DNA of 64,000 nucleotides from Eutreptiella sp. 'Long Island Sound 2002' (GCA_964036045.1 OZ038379.1:67858719-67922718), one strand, 5' to 3'; counted from the stretch's first letter, positions 33,192 through 44,400 are shown. The notes: generated from the letters alone by a model not told the origin. Program-made: numbers and translations.

Positions 33192-33545
33192 TTGTCTTGG
33201 GATGAGTTGCGCCTCAGCGACAGTGAGATTGAACGTATAGACCTAGAGAACGCTGCCAGTCCAGAGGAGGCAGACGAACTCGAAGAGATTACTGCCGATG
33301 AGATGGCAGTCGATGGTTATTACGTGGTTGCAGGTATTGCTCGCCACGAGTATAAACAGGGCTGGAAATTTCTTACCCTGTGGGATGGCTATGGGTTTTC
33401 TGAGGCGACCTGGGAACCTATGTCAGCCTTCATACAACCAGATGGGAGTATCAACCCCATCTTCTGCACTTACCTCATTGAGAACAACGAGGGGCAGCTC
33501 CTAACCCGTGCTGATACTATGTCCCGGCGTAAGAAGCGAACCTAA
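33192..33545 (+). pseudogene. Chromodomain tail, element 2
   Basis: 117 codons: an acidic stretch (SPEEADELEEITADEMA), then a chromodomain-like YYVVAGIARHEYKQGWKFL, LWDGYGFSEATWEPMSAF. The W-x-GY...TWEP layout is that of chromovirus integrase tails. It ends TAA at 33545, probably the natural end of pol. Confidence 0.8.
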
Positions 33546-36020
33546 TCTCCCTGTGTCAGTCTGTGCCCTGCAGACCCATGCCTATGGTTTCCAGCGTGAG
33601 CCAGGTGGCCGCTTATCAAGATTGCAGCCACCCAGCGAGTGTGTGCCTTGTTGACCATGTGTTGCATGGGTACTGCCCTAATGTAATGACCTTGGAGAGC
33701 CAACGAAGAACGGTGGCTTACTACACCGGGGGGGAATGACAAGCAAGGTGTTATGAGGCAAGGTGTGTCTTCCCTCCTTGGGGACAAGCGAGCCCACAGT
33801 TAGGACCCCTGACTGGTCCAGACCCATGGGGTTCTACCCTTCCTTACAGGGTTTACCATACCCCTAAGTGTGCTACGTATGTCTGTATGTGTCTCACCTC
33901 TCTCCCCAGCGTGGCTCCCGGAGACCGGGCTTCGCTGACGTCGGACCGAAGGTCCTAATCAGGCACTATTACCACTCCTATGGCGCCCAATTTCTTTGCT
34001 GGCGCCTATCCTTGGGGTAAGACGGCAAAAGCCCTACCTACTAGAGGGGAGGGGTGGCCAAGTGTGCTAAGGGCATACAGAACGCCCTTTTTTGCTACAG
34101 GCCAAAAGCTAACTCACTCCCCTCCCCACGAGGAAAAGCACGCGGGACAGGAGACACCACTACACTACACTCACTAACGCCAGCACCGGCCTTCGAAGGC
34201 AGGGTGAGCACTCATCACTTGCACTCCACTCCTGCCAGGCCTGCTGACCCTAACCCCTACACACGCTACTTGGGGCTGCTGTCCAGGAAGACTCAGGCCC
34301 TAGTGGCCCTCCTGTGAAGAGGACAAGAGAACACAGCGGTCCTAAGCAGCTGTCGCCTAACAGGGGACACCACAACGTGTTTTTCCTGCTAGGGCTTGGA
34401 GGGAAGGGGTGCTCTCGTTGCGTGCACAGCGCAAATGTCGTTGAAGTCGACCTCGCCAGTCCTGGCTGAGGCACAGTCATTTGATTTGTGATCAGCGCCC
34501 CTGTTTTGGTGGGGCAGAAAAATGGATAGCCGCCGAAGGCAGCTGCTGCGTGCACCAATCACCCTTAACCTCTCCCACCTGTACAGAAGAGGCAAATGAA
34601 GGGGCGTTTGCGGCGGAGGAACCAAGCCACACTCCCCGTATTATACGGTTCTCAGTGTGACCTATAATACACTGTCCGCAAACACGCTGAAGATTCAGCT
34701 ACCCCTGTCAAGCAAGCAAGCTTTAAGAAACTCCTCGTGTTCTCTTAAAGAACGTACCGAGGAGCCTCTGGGTAACCTAAACAAGGTTTACCGTGCGCAA
34801 TTCGCGTGGCCTACCCTTTAATGCATCATGTGCACGCAGGGAAGGGAGGCTGAACCACTGACTCAACCAGGAGGTGAGCTCCTCCTGGGCTAACTTACCT
34901 TACTCACCATGCATCGTGTGAATGCCGAATTAAAACGAACACAAAACAAGCCTAAGCGTTTTAAGCAACCCTACTTTAACGCCACGGCCGCACACGAACA
35001 AACGCTTTCCGTACTTACCTGTGAATAAGAAAACAAGGGTGAATTTGGGATACAGGTAAATCGTCACAGCGTGTGGATGCCTCGATTAGGCACATGCATC
35101 GCGAGCACAGCGCATATTCTAACCCTACGTGCGCGCTGCGCGCTCCATTCGAATCACATACCTTTCATTCCTGTTTTTACCTGTGCAGAGCACGAGAGAA
35201 GAACACCCGACCCCCCAACGAGCACAGCGTTGACAACCCTAACGTTTTGACGCAACAACCAACACGAACGCAATGCGTGAGTGTGAGGTGACACTGACAT
35301 ACCTGAGAGATGGGTTGTTGATCTGCTCTGTGGTGTGGGCTGAATTTGAATACTTGACTCTGAAGTTTATAAAAATTTTGATGCAACTGTGCAAAAATTT
35401 TCTTTAAAACTTTGAAAACTACGGCTCATACCTTCTTTTCCAAAAGCCGTTTACGCTTGCGCAACCCTTTTCTTGGAGTCCGCTTCCTTTGCGCTTGTCT
35501 GCGACTTTAAGTTATGTGTAAAAATGACGATTTCCCGCCTGGTTTGGTCGATTTTTAACGATTTCACTTGCTAAATCGCAACCCCTTCTGCTAAACCGCA
35601 GGAATCACTCCCTGCTGGTTACATTTTCTATTTTGTCCAGCTCCTGGGGGTTTGTGTCCTCCATTGGGAGTATTGCTCCGCCCTGGCCCTTGGTACAGCG
35701 ATAGCCGTCCGCATTAGAGCGTTCGACTGTACCCTAGTGGGCAAGCATATGCGCTCTAGGGAGGGAGTCCTGGGTTCAATTCCCACTACCCCCAAACTTT
35801 TTCCAAAAGTTTTCGTCGCAAGCCGGCGACTTTTGAGGAATGCCCCATCAAAGGGACATCATTCACGGTACATTACACTGTTTTTCAAGGGTATCTACAG
35901 TGTGATAGGCTTCTATGAAGTGATGAGGATGTTTTTGGTAAGTTTAATGCATTTTCTGGGGTAATTTTGGGAATATTTGAGCCTTTTTCCTTGGTCCTAC
36001 TAGCTTGATCAACTAGTACT
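33546..36020 (+). other. Long non-coding 3' region of gypsy element 2
   Basis: About 2.5 kb between the pol end and the polypurine tract, homologous to 6589-9411 of element 1. It has short frames conserved in length between copies (for example 33980-34177, 65 codons), but the substitution pattern is neutral. It includes a tRNA-like unit at 35725-35795. Function unknown. Confidence 0.6.
35725..35795 (+). other. tRNA-like (pol III-type) segment in the 3' region of element 2
   Basis: TACCCTAGTGGGCAAGC resembles a pol III A box (tRNA D-arm), and GGGTTCAATTCCC 43 nt later resembles a B box and can fold as a T-arm. It ends CACTACCCCC. No complementary acceptor strand is visible upstream, so it is not a full tRNA. 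Confidence 0.45.
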
Positions 36021-36030
36021 CCAGGGGGGA
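36021..36030 (+). promoter_or_regulatory. Polypurine tract of element 2
   Basis: CCAGGGGGGA lies directly before the 3' LTR start GTAAG, matching the tract in element 1. Confidence 0.75.
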
Positions 36031-36737
36031 GTAAGAAAAAGTCACTGCCATGTCTTTCTTGGAGGGCTTGATCCAGGCTAAGGCCCCCCTTAAAACCCTT
36101 TGTAGATGCTAAGACAAACTTAAGTGTTTTTATCTCTCTTTTGTTGCCTAAAGTACACTTTCTCAAAGTAACTAGGGTTGTGACCCTAGCCCCCCATGAA
36201 GTTCACCCCTACCACTCAACTGAGCGGAGGTACCTTCCTTCATGGAGGATATACCGAAAAAAATCAGGCGTTTCATGCTTTAGGCCTTGGTGGTTAAGCC
36301 TAGTGGTCTTCCACCCCAAGACCCCTATACTCAATTGTTTCTACCACTTATTGTGGTCCTACTTTGTAACTGTTTCTGAATTCAGTTGCTTGGCCAAGTC
36401 CCTTTCTGTGTGGTCCTGACATCTATGCCCCTCAGTCCTAACCAGCACCATTTTACCCAAAAGAGTGCACATGAAGTGCCTAATGCTACCTCTGAGACAA
36501 GAGTCAGACAAATTTTCATATAAAATCTTTTGTATTATCCATTTGTGATTGAATCTATGTGTATAAACCTGCTTTGTCTATCTGCAGCCCTTCTGTGTTA
36601 CACTGGATTCCAAAACCAATCATTGATTCGATCCACATCCTCTTATTGCTCTACTTGCTGCTTTGGTTTGGGTTTTCAACTACAAAACCTGCAAGACATC
36701 ATCAAAATATCTAGGGCATAAAGCAAGGACATCCTTC
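36031..36737 (+). repeat. 3' LTR of gypsy element 2
   Basis: 707 bp, same length as the 5' LTR, about 97% identical by hand count. It ends GGACATCCTTC, then 39 bp of other sequence precede the Penelope pseudo-LTR. Confidence 0.88.
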
Positions 36738-36776
36738 TTGCCTCCCATCGTCAAGCACTGGTTCCAACACAGCGCC

Positions 36777-36972
36777 CCCAAAGATAAAAGTCGTCGACGG
36801 ATATAGCAACCCTCGGGTAAAATTGTCCAAACTCCACTTATGTTAAGTTCCAAGACAAATGCACCTGGCAACACTCACAACAATGAATGTCAAACAAAGT
36901 CCACTGACTTTCAATGTCAAGTACGCGTTTCGACCCTAGGTAGGGTCCTCCTCAGCCAAAACAATCCTATGG
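36777..36972 (-). repeat. Penelope pseudo-LTR, left (downstream) copy
   Basis: 196 bp, direct repeat of 40085-40280 with 8 differences by eye (about 96%). On the minus strand it contains a hammerhead motif with an intact core. Beyond it, toward 36776, homology to the element stops, so the following Penelope unit is truncated next to the gypsy LTR. Confidence 0.85.
36921..36955 (-). ncRNA. Hammerhead ribozyme-like motif, intact core
   Basis: On the minus strand: CTGAGGA, then G, stem GACCC, loop TACCTA, stem GGGTC, then GAAAC, a two-base loop GC and GTAC. This fits CUGANGA, stem II, GAAA, a minimal stem III and a cleavage site after GUA. The extra base before stem II and the GAAACG context match the hammerhead type described in Penelope-like pseudo-LTRs. 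Stem I pairing is weak by eye, so self-cleavage is inferred, not shown. Confidence 0.6.
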
Positions 36973-37072
36973 GACAAAAAAATGACATTATTCATGGATA
37001 TGGGGTTAGGGTTGAAAAAACCCCCCCCAAACATGAAAATATTCCAAAATGGGAATTCTCATTAGGATTGGG
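36973..37072. repeat. Single satellite monomer at the Penelope 3' end
   Basis: One 100-bp unit of the same satellite as 40281-64000, with GGATATGGGGTTAGGGTTGA and a short C-run. It lies between the pseudo-LTR and the Penelope coding region, and encodes the last 26 residues and stop of that protein. Confidence 0.88.
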
Positions 37073-40060
37073 TACGGACTCGACGGTGTGCCACAGTCTG
37101 TCAAAGACAGGCTTGTGGAGCTGGTCAGGGATTGCTTTCTTGAACTTGCTCCTTATGGGTGTGAACAAGGCAGTCCATGGGATAGGCACACGTACGACAT
37201 GCACCACCCCCGTAGTGCCCGCCTTGGGCTTCAAGTAGCGATCACGATCCGCCCACATGCGTGGAGGTTTGGCATAAACATGATGCGGGTAACGAAAACG
37301 TACAAGTGCACTTTTCAACCTTCGCCAACACATCCAAAAATACTCTTCATGGGAACATAACCTCAAAAGTCTAATGCATTCCGCCGTAATCCATCCCACT
37401 TTCACATGCCGTAGCGTGTTTGAGTTCCACGGAATGTAGGAACATGTGTGGGTGGGTTTGAAGTACACACTAGTCTCCAGAGGGTGGAGCCTCACAATGA
37501 GTAGATCCATGAAAGGGATGTTTGTTTCCTTGTTGAAATGTTCAATGCCAACACGCAAATGCGAGGGGTACGGTCGTTGCATACGCTCCAAGAATTGTTT
37601 CTCATCCACTTGGGGTTCGTGTAACACTAACCCATCATCAATGAACCGGAAGAGCAACATATCCGTCATTGGACGTAGCCGTTCATAAAATCTCAACACA
37701 AGGTTGGCCCATGTCGGTGCGCAATTTGTTCCCATGGGGAAACCAATAAGTTGCAAGAAAACTCCCAAACCGGGGGTCTCAAACACGGTGTGAAAAAACA
37801 CAATATGTAGAAGACATTCCCCCACCGTCAAATCGGGCGAGTATTGCATAGCAAACAAAGGGAAGTGAGCACATAGGAAGTCGAATTCCTCCTTCGGTAC
37901 GGAGTGGAACAACATTCCCATAAAAGCTCTCTCTTCCACCGAGATGTTGCTCCCATCGACATTGAGCACAAACCACGTTTGCCAAAATCGAAAAGCATGG
38001 GGAACATCCGTCCAGCGAATCGTAGTGTACAATGACGCAAAATCAATGATGGATACCTTAACAAATTTTGTTGCCTCCGTTGTGCGCATCCGTGCGAGTG
38101 CATCCGAAGTGTCTTTCAATACACATTGCACCAGATCACGGAAGCGATCCAACTTGAGAAGGATAGAGCCACCAACCGCCAACAAATAGGAGACACTTGT
38201 CGTGCACCATCTATACAATCCCACTAATGGGCGCGATGCCCATCCTCCTTGTGGGGATAGATGCATGGACTTGTGTGTTTTGCAAGAAAGGTGGAACTTG
38301 GCCATGACGGGTTTCTTTGCTTGTGCAAGAAAATTTCCTAACACTTTGGTAAGCGATTCGGGAAGAAAGTTGCACGTGAACACGTGTAGGCTCATCATCC
38401 ATCCTTGTGCTTTTTGCTCCCATTGTTCAACCGTGCCATCAAGTTTGCGATAAACCGGGGAGGACATGTGGTTTTGTACCTCCGTTTGGTAGGTAGACAA
38501 GCGCATGATAACCGAGCTACCATCCTTGTCCGCCGGAACCACAACATGATTGGTGAGGTATTCATCCACGAGCGACGGTTTGAACGTCACTCCACGACGG
38601 AATAAAGGAACATTGTTGAGATGGGAGATAGACAACAAGCAATGGTCGGAAGCATGCTTCGTGGCGGTGCAAATCTCACCGTAAACGGACGCTATCTTAG
38701 CGATCTCATTCTCCGGCAACTCCGCACCGGAGGAACGATATAGTTTATAGTAGGGAAGGCCTCCCCTCAAGTCCACACACGACGCCGGGTCATCTTGCTT
38801 TTGTTTCGGAAAGAACGCCGACCATCCCAACACACGACAAAGATCCACACATTCATGTTGTAAAACATTCAATTTAGGGACAAAGCGTTTGGGGTTGGGG
38901 TAAGGGACATATTTGGGGCCAAGCTTTAAAAGGAGGCACAAATATGGCGGTGGTGTTCCCACCACATCATTCACCAAAGTCTGGATTGCATGCATGTTGT
39001 GCATGTGCTCCTCACGTACATTCATGTGCTTCTCCCTTTTTTTGGCGCCGTCGTTGCTTTTGCAACGCTTGTATGCGCGTTTCTTGCCGGACGACGTCTC
39101 CTTCTTCCGTTTTCCACGAGGTGTGTTGCCGCGAGGAGCTCCTGGTTGAGTAGAGTTGTTCCCCGCGTTGCTTCGGGTGCGGCGTGGTGTATTGGACCCT
39201 GTGCGAGGTGTTCGCGCGCGAGGCGTGTCGGGCGTGGGAGGTGTCTTGTCGCCACGCTTCTTTGGACGCCCACGCTCGCTTTTGCCGCCGTTGGTTCCAC
39301 CACCACGTCTTCGACCGTTTTTTGCATGTTGTTGTTTGTTGTCCACCATCAATTGGCGTACCGCCTCCGTCAAGATCTTGATTTGCTCTGCTTGTCCTTG
39401 CACGATGGCGTCGGCTGCCATAGCTTTGTTCACCTCCTCTCTCACCTTCTCGTTCTGCACACGTGTAGCTCCTTTAATGAGTCTTTTGTCAAAGTGCTCC
39501 AAATACTTTGCATGCTTCGCCTCGGCCTCAAGATCAATGCGACGCCGTGCCGTAACCATGGCCTCCACGGTGTGTTGCACATGTTGACGTGCGGTGGTCA
39601 TCATGACGTCCACGATGGGGTGCAAGTTGTTGCCATCACCGAGGTCCATGAGTGCATCCTGCGTGTCGACTTCGGTAAGGTCCACTTTGTAATCCGTGCT
39701 TAGCGAAGTGTATGCATCATAGTAGGATTTCATCGCCTCATTGAATGCTTTGTGTGTTGCTTTGTGCTTATCTTGCGCTGCATCGAAATCTTTTTGGTGA
39801 AATTGGAGTCGTAGTTCGCATTCATTTTGGTGCAAAGCTTTTTGCAAGTCTTCGTTCACTACCTGCTTAATGGTCACCGTGCCATCTCGGAGGGTGCTTT
39901 CTTTAGGGCGAAAATCATTCACCATTTGGTGGCGGAGTTTTTTATGGGCCGTTTCTTTGTCTTTGGACGTCCGATATGCCAAAAAATGTTCAAGGGCCTT
40001 CTTCCTCAGCTCTTGGGGTACTTTGGAAGGATCGAATCGGGCAGCTTTGTTTTGAGGCAT
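36992..40060 (-). CDS. Penelope-like element protein (reverse transcriptase, no GIY-YIG seen)
   Basis: An uninterrupted minus-strand frame of about 1022 residues from the ATG at 40060 (MPQNKAARF); upstream codons run into the pseudo-LTR without another ATG. Residues 1-250 are charged and helical-looking. Near 263 is an AT-hook-like GRPKKRG in a basic Thr/Pro/Arg-rich stretch. The polymerase follows: VVVPADKDGSSVIM (about 507), KFHLSCKTHK, DFASLYTTIRW (motif A, about 673), GFPMGTNCAPTWANLVL (motif B, about 773), FRFIDDGLVL (motif C, about 805), and the Penelope-type thumb with VYFKPTHTCSYIPWNS. A canonical element would carry a GIY-YIG endonuclease after this; here only about 100 residues follow, the last 26 encoded by satellite. 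Endonuclease-lacking Penelope elements are known at telomeres. Confidence 0.85.
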   Translation of the reverse strand: MPQNKAARFDPSKVPQELRKKALEHFLAYRTSKDKETAHKKLRHQMVNDFRPKESTLRDGTVTIKQVVNEDLQKALHQNECELRLQFHQKDFDAAQDKHKATHKAFNEAMKSYYDAYTSLSTDYKVDLTEVDTQDALMDLGDGNNLHPIVDVMMTTARQHVQHTVEAMVTARRRIDLEAEAKHAKYLEHFDKRLIKGATRVQNEKVREEVNKAMAADAIVQGQAEQIKILTEAVRQLMVDNKQQHAKNGRRRGGGTNGGKSERGRPKKRGDKTPPTPDTPRARTPRTGSNTPRRTRSNAGNNSTQPGAPRGNTPRGKRKKETSSGKKRAYKRCKSNDGAKKREKHMNVREEHMHNMHAIQTLVNDVVGTPPPYLCLLLKLGPKYVPYPNPKRFVPKLNVLQHECVDLCRVLGWSAFFPKQKQDDPASCVDLRGGLPYYKLYRSSGAELPENEIAKIASVYGEICTATKHASDHCLLSISHLNNVPLFRRGVTFKPSLVDEYLTNHVVVPADKDGSSVIMRLSTYQTEVQNHMSSPVYRKLDGTVEQWEQKAQGWMMSLHVFTCNFLPESLTKVLGNFLAQAKKPVMAKFHLSCKTHKSMHLSPQGGWASRPLVGLYRWCTTSVSYLLAVGGSILLKLDRFRDLVQCVLKDTSDALARMRTTEATKFVKVSIIDFASLYTTIRWTDVPHAFRFWQTWFVLNVDGSNISVEERAFMGMLFHSVPKEEFDFLCAHFPLFAMQYSPDLTVGECLLHIVFFHTVFETPGLGVFLQLIGFPMGTNCAPTWANLVLRFYERLRPMTDMLLFRFIDDGLVLHEPQVDEKQFLERMQRPYPSHLRVGIEHFNKETNIPFMDLLIVRLHPLETSVYFKPTHTCSYIPWNSNTLRHVKVGWITAECIRLLRLCSHEEYFWMCWRRLKSALVRFRYPHHVYAKPPRMWADRDRYLKPKAGTTGVVHVVRVPIPWTALFTPIRSKFKKAIPDQLHKPVFDRLWHTVESVPNPNENSHFGIFSCLGGVFSTLTPYP

Positions 40061-40084
40061 TCCAAAATGACAGGTATACTCACT

Positions 40085-40280
40085 CCCAAAGATAAAAGTC
40101 GTCGACGGATATAGAAACCCTCGGGTAAAACTGTCCAAACTCCACTTGTGTTAAGTTCCAAGACAAATGCACCCCGCAACACTCACAACAATGAATGTCA
40201 AACAAAGTCCACTGACTTCCAATGTCAAGTACGCTTTACGACCCTAGGTAGGGTCCTCCTCAGCCAAAACAATCCTATGG
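40085..40280 (-). repeat. Penelope pseudo-LTR, right (upstream) copy
   Basis: 196 bp, direct repeat of 36777-36972. It lies 25 bp upstream of the Penelope ATG on the minus strand and abuts the satellite array on its other side. Confidence 0.85.
40229..40263 (-). ncRNA. Hammerhead ribozyme-like motif, mutated core
   Basis: Same position as in the left pseudo-LTR. CTGAGGA and the GACCC/GGGTC stem are kept, but the core GAAAC reads GTAAAG. The change removes the conserved GAAA, so I expect it to be inactive or much weaker. Confidence 0.45.
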
Positions 40281-41439
40281 ACACAAAATTGACATTATTC
40301 ATGGATATGGGGTCAGGGTTGAAACCCCCCCCCCCAAAAATGAAAATATTCCAAAATTGGAATTCTCATTAGGATTCAGACACAAAAATGACATTATTCA
40401 TGGATATGGGGTTAGGGTTGAACCCCCCCCCCCAAACATGAAAATATTCCAAAATTGGAATTCTCATTAGGATTGGGACACAAAAATGACATTATTCATG
40501 GATATGGGGTTAGGGTTGAAAACCCCCCCCCCAAACATGAAAATATTCCAAGATTGGAATTCTCATTAGGATTGGGACACAAAAATGACATTATTCATGG
40601 ATATGGGGTTAGGGTTGAGGAAAACCCCCCCCAAACATGAAAATATTCCAAAAATGGAATTCTCATTAGGATTGGGGCACAAAAATGACATTATTCAGGG
40701 ATATGGGGTTAGGGTTGAAAACCCCCCCCCCAAACATGAAACTATTCGAAAAATGGAATTCTCATTAGGATTGGGACACAAAAATGACATTATTCATGGA
40801 TATGGGGTTAGGGTTGAAAAAACCCCCCCCAAACATGAAAATATTTCAAAATTGGAATTCTCATTAGGATTGGGACACAAAAATTACATTATTCATGGAT
40901 ATGGGGTTGGGGTTGAAAAACCCCCCCCCAAACATGAAAATATTCCAAAATTGGAATTATCATTAGGATTGGGACACAAAAATGACATTATTCATGGATA
41001 TGGGGTTAGGGTTGAAAAACCCCCCCCCAAACATGAAAATATTCCAAAATTGGAATTCTCATTAAGATTGGGACACAAAAATGACATTATTCATGGATAA
41101 GGGGTTAGGGTTGAAAAACCCCCCCCAAACATGAAAATATTCCAAAATTGGAATTCTCACTAAGATTGGGACACAAAAATGACATTATTCATGGATATGG
41201 GGTTAGGGTTCAAACCCCCCCCCCCTAACATGATAAATATTCCAAAATTGGAATTCTCATTAGGATTGGGACACAAAAATGACATTATTCATGGATATGG
41301 GGTTAGGGTTGAAAACCCCCCCCCAAAACTTGAAAATATTCCAACATTGGAATTCTCATTAGGATTGGGACACAAAAATGACATTATTCATGGATATGGG
41401 GTTAGGGCTGAAAAGCCCCCCCCCCAAACATGAAAATAT

Positions 41440-44400
41440 TCCAAAATTGGATTTCTCATTAGGATTGGGACACAAAAATGACATTATTCATGTATATGGG
41501 GTTAGGGTTGAAAACCCCCCCCCGAAAACTTGAAAATATTCCAAAATTGGAATTCTCATTAGGATTGGGACACAAAAATGACATTATTCATGGATATGGG
41601 GTTAGGGTTGAAAAAACCCCCCCGGAACATGAAAATATCCCAAAATTGGAATTATCATTAGGATTGGGACACAAAATTGACATTATTCATGGATATGTGG
41701 TTAGGGTTGAAACCCCCCCCCCAAACATAAAAATATTCCAAAATTGGAATTCTCATTAGGATTGGGACACAAAAATGACATTATTCATTGATTTGGGGTT
41801 AGGGTTGAAACCCCCCCTCCCAAACATGAAAATATTCCAAAATTGGAATTCTCACTAAGATTGGGACACAAAAATGACATTATTCATGGATATGGGGTTA
41901 GGGTTGAAAAACCCCCCCCAAACATGAAAATATTCCAAAATTGGAATTCTCATTAGGATTGGGACACGAAAATGACATTATTCATGGATATGGGGTTAGG
42001 GTTAAAAACCCCCTCCTCAAACATGATAAATATTCCAAAATTGGAATTCTCATTAGGATTGGGACACAAAAATGACATTATTCATGGATATGGGGTTAGG
42101 GTTGAAAACCCCCCCCCAAAACTTGAAAATATTCCAAAATTGGAATTCTCATTAGGATTGGGACACAAAAATGACATTATTCATGGATATGGGGTTAGGG
42201 CTGAAAAACCTGCCCCCAAACATGAAAATATTCCAAAATTGGAATTCTCATTAGGATTGGGCACAAAAAAGACATTATTCATGGAGATTGGGTTAGGGTT
42301 GAAACCCCCCCCCCCAAAACTTGAAAATATTCCAAAATTGGAATTCTCATTAGGATTGGGACACAAAAATGACATTATTCATGGATATGGGGTTAGGGCT
42401 GAAAAACCCCCCCCCAAACATGAAAATATTCCAAAATTGGAATTCTCATTAGGATTGGGCACAAAAATGACATTATTCATGGATATGGGGTTAGGGTTGA
42501 AAACACCCCCCCCCAAACATGAAAATATTCCTAAATTGGAATTCTCATTAGGATTGGGACACAAAAATGACATTATTCATGGATATGGGGTCAGGGTTGA
42601 AACCCCCCCCCCCAAACATGAGAATATTCCAAAATTGTAATTCTCATTAGGATTGGGACACAAAAATGACATTATTCATGGATATGGGGTTAGGGTTGAA
42701 AGACCCCCCCCCAAACATGAAAATATTCCAAAATTGGAATTCTCATTAGGATTGGGACACAAAAATGACATTATTCATGGATATGGGGTTAGGGTTGAAA
42801 CCCCCCCCCCAAAAATGAAAATATTCCAAAATTGGAATTCTCATTAGGATTGGGACACAAAAATGACATTATTCATGGATATGGGGTTGGGGTTGAAAAA
42901 CCCCCCCCCAAACATGAAAATATTCCAAAATTGGAATTCTCACTAAGATAGGGACACAAAAATGACATTATTCATGGATATGGGGTTAGGGTTGAAAAAC
43001 CCCCCCCAAACATGAAAATATTCCAGAATTGGAATTCTCATTAGGCTTGGGACACAAAAATGACATTATTCATGGATATGGGGTTAGGGTTAAAAAACCC
43101 CCCCCCTAACATGATAAATATTCCAAAATTGGAATTGTCATTAGGATTGGGACACAAAAATGACATTATTCATGGATATGGGGTTAGGGTTGAAAAACCC
43201 TTCCCAAAACTTGAAAATATTCCAAAATTGGAATTCTCATTAGGATTGGGACACAAAAATGACATTATTCATGGATATGGGGCTAGGGCTGGAAAACCCC
43301 CCCCCAAACATGAAAATATTCCAAAATTGGAATTCTCATTAGGATTGGGCACAAAAATGACATTATTCATGTATATGGGGTTAGGGTTGAAACCCCCCCC
43401 CAAAACTTGAAAATATTCCAAAATTGTAATTCTCATTAGGATTGGGACACAAAAATGACATTATTCATGGATATGGGGTTAGGGTTGAAAAACCCCCCCC
43501 CAAACATGAAAATATCCCAAAATTGGAATTATCATTAGGATTGGGACACAAAAATGACATTATTCATGGATATGGGGTTAGGGTTGAAACCCCCCCCCCC
43601 AAACATGAAAATATTCCAAAATTGGAATTCTCATTATAATTGGGACACAAAAATGACATTATTCATTGATTTGGGGTTAGGGTTGAAAAACCCCCCCACA
43701 AACATGAAAATATTCCAAAATTGGAATTCTCACTAAGATTGGGACACAAAAATGACATTATTCATGGATATGGGGTTGGGGTTGAAAAATCCCCCCCAAA
43801 CATGAAAATATTCCAAAATTGGAATTCTCATTAGGATTGGGACACAAAAGTGACATTATTCATGGATATGGGGTTAGGGTTAAAAACCCCCCCCCAAACA
43901 TGATAAATATTCCAAAATTCGAATTCTCATTAGGATTGGGACACAAAAATGACATTATTCATGGATATGGGGTTAGGGTTGAAAACCCCCCCCCAAAACT
44001 TGAAAATATTCCAAAATTGGAATTCTCGTTAGGATTGGGACACAAAAATGACATTATTCATGGATATGGGGTTAGGGCTGAAAACCCCCCCCCCAAACAT
44101 GAAAATATTCCAAAATTGGAATTCTCATTAGGATTGGGCACAAAAATGACATTATTCATGGATATGGGGTTAGGGTTGAAACCCCCCCCCCAAAACTTGA
44201 AAATATTCCAAAATTGGAATTCTCATTAGGATTGGGACACAAAAATGACATTATTCATGGATATGGGGTTAGGGCTGAAAACCCCCCCCCCAAACATGAA
44301 AATATTCCAAAATTGGAATTCTCATTAGGATTGGGCACAAAAATGACATTATTCATGGATATGGGGTTAGGGTTGAAAACACCCCCCCCCAAACATGAAA

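Larger units (their letters stand above)
25801..36737 (+). mobile_element. Gypsy element 2: full-length 10.9-kb LTR retrotransposon (chromovirus)
   Basis: Two direct 707-bp LTRs bound primer site, gag, protease, NPPF-type domain, RT, RNase H, integrase, chromodomain, a 2.5-kb non-coding region and polypurine tract, all in the canonical gypsy order. Counting by eye gives about 20 substitutions and no indel between the LTRs, roughly 97% identity. The internal frame carries at least four premature stops and three frameshifts relative to element 1, so it cannot make a full polyprotein. No clear target duplication is seen: the left flank is truncated element 3 and the right flank is the 39 bp before the Penelope pseudo-LTR. 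Confidence 0.9.

Noticed and set aside
33980-34177. 65-codon frame conserved in both gypsy copies (also 8600-8797 minus)
   Set aside because: 57 of 65 residues agree, but the nucleotide differences are about 10 non-synonymous to 4 synonymous, as expected without selection on the protein.
35073-35291. 72-codon frame with a counterpart at 7336-7764 minus
   Set aside because: About a quarter of residues differ between copies that are otherwise close at the DNA level, so protein conservation is not supported.
35700-35795. Functional tRNA gene
   Set aside because: A-box and B-box-like motifs exist, but no acceptor stem and no convincing anticodon arm can be drawn.
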